Source: Phenylobacterium montanum (lineage in GTDB: Bacteria; Pseudomonadota; Alphaproteobacteria; Caulobacterales; Caulobacteraceae). Taken from it: a DNA stretch of 64,000 nt. Shown here piece after piece: positions 17,487-26,275 of the stretch. Each line of letters begins with the position of its first letter. Position 1 is the stretch's first letter. Under the pieces are notes generated by a model. The model ran no database searches. It worked only from the letters and a program-made list of their open reading frames with translations, and had not been told where the DNA came from. The stretch covers positions 5,364,501 through 5,428,500 of the forward strand of contig NZ_CP073078.1 of NCBI RefSeq assembly GCF_018135625.1, in the 5' to 3' direction. A program made the position numbers and the translations under genes.

Positions 17487-18394
17487 GCCCCGCGCTCGGG
17501 CGGCGGCCACAGCCAGGCCGCGCCGCGCACGCCGGAGGAATCGCCATGCGCCGCCTTGCGCACAGGCGTGTCGAAACAGTCGCTGAACACATGCGGGGCG
17601 ATGGCTGCCGGCAGCAGGGGATAGAGCTCGTCGACATTGGACATGCCGCCGCCCAGGACGATCACGTCCGGGTCGACTACGTCGCAGACCGCCGCCGGGG
17701 CCCGGCCCAGCCGGTCGACATAGCGCTCGAACACCGCCCTGGCGCGCGGCTCGCCCTCGCGCAGGGCGGCGACGATGGCCGGTCCGGCGAGGGGCTGGCC
17801 CCCGGCGCGGAGATAGCTCGCCTCGAAACCCGAGCCGGAGACATAGAGCTCGTTGCAGCCCTGCCGGCCGCACCAGCAGGCAGGCGCCGGCAACTCGTCG
17901 CCCGCAGGCCAGGGCAGGGCCATGTGCCCGATCTCGGCGGCCACGCCATTCCTGCCTTCGACCAGCCGGCCGTCCACCACCAGCCCCGCGCCGCAGCCGG
18001 TGCCGATGATCACCGCGAACACCACCCGCTCGCCTGCCCCGGCGCCGTCCACGGCTTCAGACAGAGCCAGGCAGTTGGCGTCGTTGGCCAGACGCACCAG
18101 GCGGCCCAGCACGCGGGGCAGATCCTCGGCGAAGGGGCGGTCGTTCAGCCAGGTGCTGTTGGCGTTGCGGATGCGGCCAGTGCGCGGAGAAATCGAGCCC
18201 GGCATGCCGACGCCGACCGTACCCGTGGCGCCCGCCTGCCGCTCGGCCTCGGCCACCAGGTCGCGCACCAGCTCCATCGCGGCCTGATATTCCCTGGGAT
18301 TGGGCGCGCGCACCCGGGCCTGGAAGCGGCCTTCGACGTCCAGGGCCGCCGCCTCTATCTTGGTGCCGCCGAAGTCGACGCCGATGCGGATCAT
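17483..18394 (-). CDS. ROK-family sugar kinase, fructokinase-like
   Basis: A 303-residue kinase starting MIRIGVDFGGTKIEAAALD, the ROK phosphate-binding motif. It continues with VGVGMPGSIS, the LANDANCLALSEA catalytic region and the zinc-binding ROK signature including EIGHMALPW and CWCGRQGCNELYVSGSG. Proteins of this subgroup phosphorylate fructose or N-acetylhexosamines; the substrate is not certain. Its start overlaps the stop of the upstream HAD gene by four bases and its own stop overlaps the dinB start by four, so the three genes are translationally coupled. Confidence 0.9.
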   Translation of the reverse strand: MIRIGVDFGGTKIEAAALDVEGRFQARVRAPNPREYQAAMELVRDLVAEAERQAGATGTVGVGMPGSISPRTGRIRNANSTWLNDRPFAEDLPRVLGRLVRLANDANCLALSEAVDGAGAGERVVFAVIIGTGCGAGLVVDGRLVEGRNGVAAEIGHMALPWPAGDELPAPACWCGRQGCNELYVSGSGFEASYLRAGGQPLAGPAIVAALREGEPRARAVFERYVDRLGRAPAAVCDVVDPDVIVLGGGMSNVDELYPLLPAAIAPHVFSDCFDTPVRKAAHGDSSGVRGAAWLWPPPERGA

Positions 18395-19044
18395 CGGACT
18401 TTGACCCCCAGGGCCTCGGCCAAGGCCAGGCGCAGGGTCGGCCAGTCGTCGATTCGCGGATGCCGCTCGGGCGCCGAGGGGGCCAGAGGCGCCAGGCGCG
18501 GGTCGGCCACCAGCTGGAAGCGGCTGACCGCCGGCGCCGCCTCGGCCGCCGAATCGAGGTTGGGGATCAGGTCGTCGACAAAAGCGCTAGGGCCGGCGGT
18601 CAGGGCCGCCAAGGCGGCGACCATAGACCCCTTGGGCCCGGAATTGATCAGCAGCGGATAGTCCATGCCGTGCCGCGCCAGCCAGCGGGCGCGGGGCTCG
18701 CGCGCATGGTCAGGGGCGTTGGTCAGGATGACGATGCTGGCGTGGGGCGAGAGCGCGGTTAGCGAATCGACCGCGTCCGGCGTCGGCAACATCTCCTCGG
18801 ACCCGTGGCGAAAGAACTCATTGAACAGTTCGCGGCCGGTGTCCAAGTCTAGGTGCTCGAGGGCGCCCGGGCGATAGAGGTTCTGGAACAGGGCGAATCG
18901 CTCCAGCCGCAGTTCGTACCCCCTCTGGGCGACAAAGGCGCCGAAGCCATGCATGAACAGGCCCAGCACTTCGTCCACATCCACGATCAGCAAGGGCTTT
19001 TCGCGGTCTATGCGGGGCAGGTCGAAGGGGGCGGCGGGGGGCAA
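18391..19044 (-). CDS. HAD-like hydrolase family protein
   Basis: A 217-residue protein. LLIVDVDEVLGLFMHGF gives the HAD motif I (DVDE, second Asp kept), SIVILTNAP is motif II, GPKGSMVAAL is the lysine motif and AFVDDLIPNL is motif III. It is probably a phosphatase acting on a small metabolite. No ATG fits upstream of motif I, and the best start is TTG at 19044. It is the first gene of the HAD-ROK-dinB operon, divergent from divK. Confidence 0.8.
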   Translation of the reverse strand: MPPAAPFDLPRIDREKPLLIVDVDEVLGLFMHGFGAFVAQRGYELRLERFALFQNLYRPGALEHLDLDTGRELFNEFFRHGSEEMLPTPDAVDSLTALSPHASIVILTNAPDHAREPRARWLARHGMDYPLLINSGPKGSMVAALAALTAGPSAFVDDLIPNLDSAAEAAPAVSRFQLVADPRLAPLAPSAPERHPRIDDWPTLRLALAEALGVKVR

Positions 19045-19148
19045 CGATGGCTCCGGGTCAATACGCGCTTAAGGATATCGTGTGATTAGCAATAGCCTAG
19101 AAAGAGGTTGAGGCCCTTGTCCGACGCGCCTCGGAGCCCAGGTTCGGT

Positions 19149-19514
19149 ATGAGCAAGAAAGTCCTGATCGTCGAGGACAACGAGCTGAACATGAAGCTGT
19201 TTCATGATCTGCTCGACGCCCAGGGCTATGAGACCTTGCAGACGCGCGAGGGCCTGCAGGCCCTGGCCCTGGCCCGGCAGCACCGCCCCGACCTGATTCT
19301 GATGGACATCCAGCTGCCCGAAATCTCCGGCCTCGAAGTCACCAAGTGGCTGAAGGAGGACGACGACCTCTCGCACATTCCGGTGGTGGCGGTGACCGCC
19401 TTCGCCATGAAGGGCGACGAGGAGCGCATTCGCGAAGGCGGATGTCAGGCCTATATCTCCAAGCCGATATCGGTGGCGCACTTCCTGGACACCATCCGCC
19501 GGTATCTGGGGTGA
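19149..19514 (+). CDS. divK: Cell-cycle single-domain response regulator DivK
   Basis: A 121-residue receiver domain nearly identical in my memory to Caulobacter DivK ([22 protein letters not shown] start and [20 protein letters not shown]). The phosphoacceptor is Asp53, with the acidic pocket in VEDNE, Thr in VTAFAMKG and Lys in YISKPIS. DivK is phosphorylated by DivJ and dephosphorylated by PleC at opposite cell poles; it controls the DivL-CckA-CtrA pathway. The C-terminus is a few residues shorter than in C. crescentus. pleD follows after seven bases. Confidence 0.97.
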   Translation: MSKKVLIVEDNELNMKLFHDLLDAQGYETLQTREGLQALALARQHRPDLILMDIQLPEISGLEVTKWLKEDDDLSHIPVVAVTAFAMKGDEERIREGGCQAYISKPISVAHFLDTIRRYLG

Positions 19515-19521
19515 TACGGCC

Positions 19522-20886
19522 ATGACCGCGCGTATCCTGGTGGTCGACGACATCGAGGCCAACCTTCGCGTCCTCGAGGCCAAGCTGACGGCGGAGTATT
19601 ATGAGGTGCTGCTGGCCGAGGACGGCCCTACGGCCCTGGCCATCGCCCAGTCGCAGCATCCCGACATCATCATCCTGGACGTGATGATGCCCGGCATGGA
19701 CGGCTTCGAGGTCTGCCGTCGGCTGAAGGACGATCCGGCCACGCGGCACATTCCCGTGGTGCTGGTGACAGCGCTGGACGGGCGCAGCGACCGCATCACC
19801 GGGCTGGAGGCGGGGGCCGACGAGTTCCTCTCCAAGCCGATCGACGACGTCATGCTGTTCTCACGCGTGCGCAGCCTGACGCGGTTGAAGACGGTGATCG
19901 ACGAATTGAGGGCGCGCGAGGCCAGCGGCCGCCGAATCGGCGTGATCGCCGGCGCCGCCGCGCGACTGGCCGGCACCGGCGGGCGCATCGTCATCTGCGA
20001 CGACAACGAGCGCCAGGCCCGCAAGATCGCCGACGAGCTGTCGGCCGAGCATCGCCCGATCATCGAGAGCGACGCCGACCAGGCCCACCTGACCGCCCGC
20101 GGGCCGGTCGACCTTCTTATCGTCAACGCCAACGCCCGCCGGTTCGATGGCCTCAGGCTGGCCGCTCAGATCCGCTCGGACGAAGCCACCCGCCACCTGC
20201 CGATCCTGGCGGTGATCGATCCCGGCGAGCGGCCGCGCATGGTCAAGGCGCTGGAGATCGGCATCAATGACGTGCTGCCGCGCCCGATCGACGCCCAGGA
20301 ACTGTCCGCGCGGGTGCGCACCCAGATCAAGCGCAAGCGCTACACCGACTTCCTGCGCAAGAACCTGGACCACTCGCTGGAGCTGGCGGTGACCGACCAG
20401 CTGACCGGTCTGCACAATCGCCGCTACATGACCGGCCAGCTTACCGCCCTGGTGGCCCGCGCCGCCCGCGGCGGCGATCCGGTGGGCGTGCTTCTGATCG
20501 ACGTCGACCACTTCAAGAAGATCAACGACAGCTTCGGCCACGATGTCGGCGACGAAGTGCTGCGCGAGTTCGCCGTGCGTGTGGCGACCAATGTGCGGGC
20601 GGTCGATCTGCCGTGCCGATTCGGTGGCGAGGAATTCGTGGTGGTGATGCCCGGCACCCCCCTGGCGGCGGCCGAGCGCATAGCCGAGCGCATCCGCCTC
20701 CACGTCGGCGGCTCCCCCTTCCGGGTCGCCGGGGGCAAAGAACTGCTGACCGCGACCATCTCCATCGGGGTCGCCGCGACCATAGGCGAGGGCGACACGC
20801 CAGACGCCGTGCTCAAGCGCGCCGACGAGGCGCTGTACGAGGCCAAGGCCGCGGGCCGTAACAAGGTCGTCGCCCGCGCGGCCTAA
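19522..20886 (+). CDS. pleD: Response regulator diguanylate cyclase PleD
   Basis: A 454-residue protein with the layout receiver, degenerate receiver, GGDEF. Asp53 of the first receiver (IIILDVMMPGMDGF) is the phosphorylation site. The second receiver (about residues 150-280) serves in dimerisation. GGEEF is at residues 368-372 and the inhibitory R-x-x-D site (RAVD) is at 359-362, the same numbering as in C. crescentus PleD. It makes cyclic di-GMP at the stalked pole during the swarmer-to-stalked transition. Cotranscription with divK is likely; GGGGTGA precedes the ATG. Confidence 0.97.
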   Translation: MTARILVVDDIEANLRVLEAKLTAEYYEVLLAEDGPTALAIAQSQHPDIIILDVMMPGMDGFEVCRRLKDDPATRHIPVVLVTALDGRSDRITGLEAGADEFLSKPIDDVMLFSRVRSLTRLKTVIDELRAREASGRRIGVIAGAAARLAGTGGRIVICDDNERQARKIADELSAEHRPIIESDADQAHLTARGPVDLLIVNANARRFDGLRLAAQIRSDEATRHLPILAVIDPGERPRMVKALEIGINDVLPRPIDAQELSARVRTQIKRKRYTDFLRKNLDHSLELAVTDQLTGLHNRRYMTGQLTALVARAARGGDPVGVLLIDVDHFKKINDSFGHDVGDEVLREFAVRVATNVRAVDLPCRFGGEEFVVVMPGTPLAAAERIAERIRLHVGGSPFRVAGGKELLTATISIGVAATIGEGDTPDAVLKRADEALYEAKAAGRNKVVARAA

Positions 20887-21191
20887 AGTCTGGGCGGCGG
20901 CGCCCCAGGGTCGGGCAGCCCGCGAACGTATTGCTCTCCAGCAACATCACGTATCTGTACAGAAATACAGCCGACCATGTGCGGGTGCTATTCAACCTTA
21001 CAGGGCTGTTCGGCGCGGCCTTCGGCTGCGCCAAGACTAAGCTTGATCGTCGGTCAGGAACCTGAGCGATGGCGGGCCGTTTTCGGTCGACTTGCCTTCG
21101 GCGCTGGCGTCGTTAGGGGGTTGGAATTGGCTGGGCGATTGCGGATGATGCTTGTCGCCAGGCCGCTCTCTGTTGGATGTTATTACAATTC
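20887..21191. other. Non-coding stretch before the sulfotransferase gene
   Basis: This stretch of 305 bases after pleD is less GC-rich than the flanking genes, especially near 20950-20990 and 21165-21191. It contains no hairpin with a U-run, no tRNA and no open frame with similarity. It must contain the sulfotransferase promoter, but no standard boxes stand out. Confidence 0.45.
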
Positions 21192-22058
21192 ATGAGCGTT
21201 ACTGTGGACGAAGTCACCGCCAGGGAACGTATCGCGCTGCTGGCGCGCGACACGGCTGCGGACTTCAGCAATTTCCACCTGCTGCACTATCGCCATATCG
21301 ACGGCTTCATGGTCACGGCCAAGAATTCCGGAACCCATTGGCTGAAATATCTGATCAGCAACGCGCTTGCGACCGAGCTCAACCTGCCGCGCCCGCGCTT
21401 CGCCAGCGGCAAGACGGCCAACGATTTCGTCGGCAATCCAAAGTGGCCGCACAAATACCCCCAGGCCCCGCGGATCGGCAGCTCGCACAACCTGCCGTCC
21501 TCGTTCCTCGGCCTGTGGCCGATCTTCCGTATGCTGAGATTGCCGCCGGTCGTGGTCCTGGTCCGCGACATTGAACAGGCCATGCTGTCCCACTATGTGA
21601 AATGGCGCGAAGAGTCCGGCCTCACCCTCAGCGACTACGTCCGGGTGCGGGCGCCGGGCCGAAAGGGCGTGGCGGATATCTGGTGGTACGTAGATTTCTT
21701 CAATCGCTGGGGCCGCTTCGCCAGCCGCTATCCCGACAGGATCCTGGTGATCCGCTACGAGGATGTCAGGGCCGACCCGACCCAGTGGCTGACGGCGGTG
21801 CTGAACCACTACAAGGTCAAGGTGGCGCCCAGTTCGATCGAAGCCGCCGTCCAGGCCTCGCAGCGCGAATCGATGCGGCGCGAACTCGATCCCAATGCCG
21901 GAGAGTTGATCATCCCGGCGGACCGCGATCGGGGCAGTGCGCGCTTTTCGGAGGAAGACCGGGCGGTGCTTCACGCCCTCCTGGCCAAGCACCTGAAATA
22001 TTCGTTCGGCTATGACTATGCTGCGGAACAGTGGGTGGCGAGCCAGGCCCTCGCCTGA
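21192..22058 (+). CDS. Sulfotransferase domain protein
   Basis: A 288-residue cytosolic sulfotransferase. The 5'-phosphosulfate loop is MVTAKNSGTHWLKYLISN, and the 3'-phosphate site is VVLVRDIEQAMLSHYVKW (Arg, Ser). ILVIRYEDVRADP is the usual third motif. It transfers sulfate from PAPS to a carbohydrate or lipid acceptor, perhaps a surface polysaccharide. No polysaccharide gene is adjacent. Two in-frame ATGs exist (21177 and 21192), neither with a clear ribosome binding site. An exported protein follows after 12 bases. Confidence 0.8.
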   Translation: MSVTVDEVTARERIALLARDTAADFSNFHLLHYRHIDGFMVTAKNSGTHWLKYLISNALATELNLPRPRFASGKTANDFVGNPKWPHKYPQAPRIGSSHNLPSSFLGLWPIFRMLRLPPVVVLVRDIEQAMLSHYVKWREESGLTLSDYVRVRAPGRKGVADIWWYVDFFNRWGRFASRYPDRILVIRYEDVRADPTQWLTAVLNHYKVKVAPSSIEAAVQASQRESMRRELDPNAGELIIPADRDRGSARFSEEDRAVLHALLAKHLKYSFGYDYAAEQWVASQALA

Positions 22059-22070
22059 CGGGGCGTTACT

Positions 22071-22526
22071 TTGACCCTGTCCCTGCGTCTTGGCCTGTGC
22101 GTGCTATGCCTCGCGCAGGCGGCGGCCCCAAGCAGCGCCGTCGCGGCGAGCGATGACCATCTGATCGCCATCAGCGAGACGGTGGTGGTCGACAGCCTGG
22201 AGCTGAAGCCGGACGCCCGCTTCAGCGATGTCTATGTAGTCACGGCGCCCAGCTATCGGCCAGATCGCTACGCCGCCGACCTGCCGCGGGCCGCCGCGGC
22301 GGTGTGCGGGCGGGTGGAGGTCGCGAAGTCGCCGCCGGGCGAGGCCAGGGTGCGCCGCTTCTTCGCCACCTTCGCCGGCAAGCCGGGCCAGCTCGACGAC
22401 AGCCAGGTCGACACCGCGGTCGAGGACAACAATCCCGCCGACCTGTCGCAGGATGCCATGGAGCGCAGCGCCCGGTTCATGCGCGGCTGGCGGCAATATT
22501 GCGTGGACGCCGGCCACCCGGGCTGA
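22071..22526 (+). CDS. Exported hypothetical protein
   Basis: A 151-residue protein with a signal peptide (MTLSLRLGLCVLCLAQAAAPSSAVAAS). The mature part has two cysteines (AAVCGRVEV and QYCVDAG) that could bond in the periplasm. No ATG fits; TTG at 22071 with GGGGCG upstream is the probable start. I do not recognise the family. It is placed directly downstream of the sulfotransferase, so the two may be co-expressed. Confidence 0.6.
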   Translation: MTLSLRLGLCVLCLAQAAAPSSAVAASDDHLIAISETVVVDSLELKPDARFSDVYVVTAPSYRPDRYAADLPRAAAAVCGRVEVAKSPPGEARVRRFFATFAGKPGQLDDSQVDTAVEDNNPADLSQDAMERSARFMRGWRQYCVDAGHPG

Positions 22527-22538
22527 CCCGGCTTTCCA

Positions 22539-25298
22539 TCAGGGGATCGGCTTGCCGTCCGCGTCCAGCACCTGAACCTTCAGCCCCAGCGCCTTCAGCC
22601 CCGGCTCGATCGCCTTGCGGTCGCCGGCGATGATCCAGGTCATGCGGTCGGGCTGCACCACCCGCTTGGCGGCCTTTTCCGCGTCCGCAGGCGTGATCGC
22701 CTCGATGCGGGCGGGCAGGGTGTCGAAATAGTCGTCGGCCAGGCCGTATGTGGCGATGGCGTCCAGGCTGCCAGCGACGGCCGCATTGGTCTCCCACTCG
22801 CCGGCCAGGGCGTTGACCATGCTGGCGTGGGCGAAGTCGGTCTCGGCCTGGGTGACGGGGCGCTCGCCGACGATCCCGGCCAATTCGCGCCGCACCTCGG
22901 CGAAGCTCTCGGCGGTCTTGTCGGTCTCGACCGGCGCATAGGCGATGAACAGGCCCGGGCCGCGGGCGTCGACGTCGAAGCTGCCGGCGCCATAGGCCCA
23001 GTGCTTGTCTTCGCGCAGGTTCATGTTCAGGCGCGAGTTGAAGGCGCCGCCCAGAGCTGTGTTCATCACCTTGATCGCCTGGTGGTCCGGATCGTTGCGC
23101 GGCGGGGCCGGGATCGCGGCCAGGATCACCGACTGCAGGGCGCCAGGCTTGTCCATCAGGAATACGCGCGGTTCCGCCGGCGGGCTGACCGGGGCGATGT
23201 TCTTGGCCGGGACCGGCGCGGGCTTCCAGGCGGCCAGGCGCGCCTCCAGCTTGGGCCTGATCTCGGCCAGGGTCGTGTCGCCGACCACGATCAGGGTGGC
23301 GGCGTTGGGCCTGAGCCAGGTCTGGTAGTCGCGGACCAGGTCCTCGCGGGTCAGGGCCGTGACCGAGGCCTCGTCGCCCAGGCCGTCCAGCGGCGCGGCA
23401 TAGGCGTGGCCGGGGCCATAGACCAGCGGCGGCAGCACCCGCAGGGTCATCTGCACCGGATCGTCCTTGTCCTGCTGGATCTGGGCGATCTGCAGCGCCT
23501 TTTCCCGCTCGATATCGGCCTCGCGGAAGGCCGGGCGCAGTAGCACGTCAGCGAACAGGTCGAGGGCGGGATCCAGCCGCGCGGACAGGGCCGAGAGGTC
23601 GATCTCGCTGGTGTCGCGCCCGGCGCTGGCGCTCAAGGACGCGCCGAGTTCCGATAGCCTCGCGCTGATCTGCAGGGCGTCCAGCCTGTCGGTTCCGTCG
23701 GGCATCAGCCGCATGGTCAGGCCCGCCGCCCCGGCCTTGCCGCCCTGGTCCGAGGCGTAGCCGGCGTCCGCCACCAGATGCAGGCTGATGCTGGGATTGT
23801 CGTGCCGCTCGGCGACGATCAGCTTCAGGCCGTTGCTCAGCGTCGCCCGCTCGAACTTGACGAATTTCGGCGCCTTGATCGCCGCTGGCGCCGGCAGGGC
23901 CGAGCGGTCGGCGGGCTTGTCCGAGGCCTGGTAGTCGGGGAAGGGCGTCACCTGCAGGGTGAAGTCGCCGTCGCTCAGCCAGCGCTGGCCGGCGGCCTTC
24001 AGGTCGGCTGGCGTCGCCGCCTCGATCCGCGCCAGCCGGGTCTTGAAGGCGTCCGGCGAGCCTTCCAGGGTGTAGCCCGAGGCCAGAAGGTCGGACTTGC
24101 CGCCGAACCCGCCGACCCGCTGCAGGCCCTGGATGATCCCGGAAACCCGCGCGGTCTTGACGCGCTCGACCTCCTCCGCCGTCGGCCCGTCGCGCAGCAG
24201 GCGCGCCAGCTCCTCCCTGAACGCCTTGTCGAGCGTCTCCAGCGACACCCCCGGCTTTGCGGTCATCTCCACATCGAACAGGCTGGCGATCTCGCGCTCG
24301 TCGACCGTGGCCGAGACGTCGGTCGCGGTCTGGTCGGCATAGACCATGCGCTTGTAGAGCCGGGAGGTCTTGTCCCCCACCAGCACGTCGGACAGCAGCA
24401 CCAAGTAGTCGTCGTCCGCCGATCCGACCTCGGGCGTGTTCCAGATCTTGTAGAGCCGGGCCAGGGGCACGCGGTCGCGCACGCTCGCCACCTGCGATCC
24501 GGTGCGCTTGGCGATCCAGACCTTCTGGTGGACCACCGGCGGGCCGGGCGGGATCTCGCCGAAATATTTCTCGACCTTGGCCTTGGCTTCCTCGGGCGTG
24601 ATGTCGCCCGCCAGCACGATTACGGCGTTGGTCGGGCCATAGTATTTCGAGAACCAGTCCTTGACGTCCTTCACCGCCGCGGCGTCCAGGTCCTGCATCT
24701 CGCCGATCACGGTGTGGCTGTAGGGATGGCCGGCGGGCCAGACGCTCCGGGTGATGACGTCGTCCGAGATGGCGTAGGGCTGGTTCTCGTCCTGGCGCTT
24801 TTCGTTCTCGACTACGCCGCGCTGGGTGGTCAGGACCTTCTCGTCGAACTTGTCCAACAGGTGACCCATGCGGTCCGACTCCAGCCACAAGGTCATGTCC
24901 AGGGCCGCGGTCGGCACGGTCTCGAAGAAATTGGTGCGGTCGTAATAGGTGGTGCCGTTGATGTCGGTCCCGCCGACCCGCTCCATGGCTTTGAACCAGA
25001 CCTGCGGATAGTTGGCGCTGCCGCCGAACATCAGGTGCTCGAACAGGTGGGCGAAGCCGGTGCGCCCCGGCGGCTCGTTCTTCGAGCCCGTGTGGTACCA
25101 GATGTTGACCGCGACGATCGGGGCCTTGTGGTCCTCGTGCACGATCAGGGTCAGGCCGTTGGCCAGGACGAACTTGCTGTAGGCGATGTCGGCGGAGGGC
25201 AGGGGCGCCAGGGCCGGCGGCGGGGCTGCGCTGGCAAGGCCCAGGCTCGCCAGGGAAAGGGCCGCTGCGCAACCCGCTGTCGCCAAGAACCGCTTCAT
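22539..25298 (-). CDS. M16 (insulinase/pitrilysin) family zinc protease, exported
   Basis: A 919-residue protease with a Sec signal peptide (MKRFLATAGCAAALSLASLGLASA). The inverted zinc motif HLFEH lies at residues 84-88 in the first M16 domain, with the downstream glutamate in the region VVENEKRQ. A second M16 pair occupies roughly residues 490-919 without the zinc motif, as in two-domain clamshell peptidases that degrade peptides in the periplasm. The ATG at 25298 follows GGAGGTGA. It is transcribed in the same direction as rpmG but separated from it by a strong terminator. Confidence 0.92.
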   Translation of the reverse strand: MKRFLATAGCAAALSLASLGLASAAPPPALAPLPSADIAYSKFVLANGLTLIVHEDHKAPIVAVNIWYHTGSKNEPPGRTGFAHLFEHLMFGGSANYPQVWFKAMERVGGTDINGTTYYDRTNFFETVPTAALDMTLWLESDRMGHLLDKFDEKVLTTQRGVVENEKRQDENQPYAISDDVITRSVWPAGHPYSHTVIGEMQDLDAAAVKDVKDWFSKYYGPTNAVIVLAGDITPEEAKAKVEKYFGEIPPGPPVVHQKVWIAKRTGSQVASVRDRVPLARLYKIWNTPEVGSADDDYLVLLSDVLVGDKTSRLYKRMVYADQTATDVSATVDEREIASLFDVEMTAKPGVSLETLDKAFREELARLLRDGPTAEEVERVKTARVSGIIQGLQRVGGFGGKSDLLASGYTLEGSPDAFKTRLARIEAATPADLKAAGQRWLSDGDFTLQVTPFPDYQASDKPADRSALPAPAAIKAPKFVKFERATLSNGLKLIVAERHDNPSISLHLVADAGYASDQGGKAGAAGLTMRLMPDGTDRLDALQISARLSELGASLSASAGRDTSEIDLSALSARLDPALDLFADVLLRPAFREADIEREKALQIAQIQQDKDDPVQMTLRVLPPLVYGPGHAYAAPLDGLGDEASVTALTREDLVRDYQTWLRPNAATLIVVGDTTLAEIRPKLEARLAAWKPAPVPAKNIAPVSPPAEPRVFLMDKPGALQSVILAAIPAPPRNDPDHQAIKVMNTALGGAFNSRLNMNLREDKHWAYGAGSFDVDARGPGLFIAYAPVETDKTAESFAEVRRELAGIVGERPVTQAETDFAHASMVNALAGEWETNAAVAGSLDAIATYGLADDYFDTLPARIEAITPADAEKAAKRVVQPDRMTWIIAGDRKAIEPGLKALGLKVQVLDADGKPIP

Positions 25299-25362
25299 CC
25301 CGTCACCTCCGCATCGCCGCTCTGACGGCGAGAGCACAGATTGCGACTCGGGATCAAGAATC

Positions 25363-25391
25363 AAAAAACGCCCGGCCTTGCGGACCGGGCG
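25363..25391 (-). terminator. Rho-independent terminator of rpmG
   Basis: CGCCCGG at 25369-25375 pairs with CCGGGCG at 25385-25391, and six A on the plus strand (25363-25368) give UUUUUU on the leftward transcript. It lies about 30 bases after the rpmG stop and isolates rpmG from the M16 gene. Confidence 0.92.
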
Positions 25392-25418
25392 TCGAACGCG
25401 ATCTGAAAGGCGATCAGC

Positions 25419-25586
25419 CTATTTGATCTTGCCTTCCTTGAATTCGACGTGCTTGCGCACGACCGGGTCGTACTTCTTGACCGTCATCTTTTCGGTCATG
25501 GTGCGGGCGTTCTTCTTGGTGACGTAGAAGTAGCCGGTGTCCGCGGTCGAGTTCAGGCGGATCTTGATCGAGGCGGGCTTAGCCAT
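25419..25586 (-). CDS. rpmG: 50S ribosomal protein L33
   Basis: A 55-residue protein found by reading the minus strand: [18 protein letters not shown], then a [15 protein letters not shown] stretch and an end [11 protein letters not shown]. This is the L33 of the cysteine-free (zinc-independent) type, located near the E-site of the large subunit. It is monocistronic, with a good promoter at 25647-25674 and an intrinsic terminator at 25363-25391. Confidence 0.97.
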   Translation of the reverse strand: MAKPASIKIRLNSTADTGYFYVTKKNARTMTEKMTVKKYDPVVRKHVEFKEGKIK

Positions 25587-25646
25587 GACGTAACCTTTGC
25601 GGGGCGCGCGCCGTCGGGCCTGCGCCGGGAAATCCGAGAGGCGCGG

Positions 25647-25674
25647 AAAATACGCATTGCGCCCCGATTGTCAA
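25647..25674 (-). promoter_or_regulatory. Sigma-70-type promoter of rpmG
   Basis: On the minus strand TTGACA (25669-25674) and TATTTT (25647-25652) are spaced by 16 bases, about 60 bases before the rpmG ATG. This is the best canonical promoter in the window. Confidence 0.75.
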
Positions 25675-25684
25675 CGCTGGCTCG

Positions 25685-26275
25685 CTAGTCCAGCGCACGA
25701 ATATGCGCCCGTCCCCGGCGATAGGTGAACAGGAACGGCTCCAGCCGCCCCTGCTCCAGCTTGGCCAGGCCCGCCAGCACCGCCTCGGTCACGTCCATCA
25801 GCGGCAATTGGGCCACCTCGTCCAGCGGTCGAAAGGCGAGGTCGGTCAGTTCGTGGCTGTCGGCGTGGCGGCCGTGGGCTTCGTCCCAGTCGGCCAGGAA
25901 AAAGCGGGCGTGAAAGCGGATCGGGCTGTTGGTCGGGGTGATCGCCCGGGCCATCAGGGTCAGGGCGGCGTGATCGGCCGGCAGGATCAGCCCGGTCTCC
26001 TCGGCCGTCTCGCGCAGAGCGGCGGCGGCCAGGGCCTCGGCCATGGCCGGAGGCGCGGCGCTGCGGCGCACGCTCGCCGGGTCCAATGGACGCGCCGCCG
26101 CCGTGGCCCAGTCTGCGCGGTCCAGCCGCCCGCCCGGAAAGACATAGACGTCGGGGGCGAAGCGCGACTTGACCGGCCGTCGTCCCATCAGCACCTCGAG
26201 CCGCCGTGCAGACCGGCGCACCAGCACAAGGCTGGCGGCGTGGCGGGGGCGGACCGGCCGGTCGGAGGCCGTCAC
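25685..26275 (-). CDS. Nudix hydrolase, second of a tandem pair
   Basis: A 196-residue hydrolase starting with GTG at 26275, which overlaps the upstream Nudix stop by four bases. Features are VYVFPGGRLDRADW, then LRETAEETGLIL (the second half of the Nudix box, RExxEExG) and ARAITPTNSPIRFHARFF. The first part of the Nudix box (G-x5-E) is degenerate, as in the paralogue. The family splits nucleoside diphosphate derivatives such as ADP-ribose, NADH or CoA compounds; the substrate is unknown. The two genes share gene order and many motifs, suggesting an old tandem duplication. Confidence 0.85.
   Translation of the reverse strand: MTASDRPVRPRHAASLVLVRRSARRLEVLMGRRPVKSRFAPDVYVFPGGRLDRADWATAAARPLDPASVRRSAAPPAMAEALAAAALRETAEETGLILPADHAALTLMARAITPTNSPIRFHARFFLADWDEAHGRHADSHELTDLAFRPLDEVAQLPLMDVTEAVLAGLAKLEQGRLEPFLFTYRRGRAHIRALD

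Noticed and set aside
19045-19148. CtrA box in the divK promoter (TTAA and TTAG words near 19070)
   Set aside because: The two words are too far apart for a CtrA dimer site, so the resemblance is not used.
23778-25325. Open frame of 515 codons opposite the M16 protease
   Set aside because: The composition is typical of an antisense shadow and no family pattern is visible.
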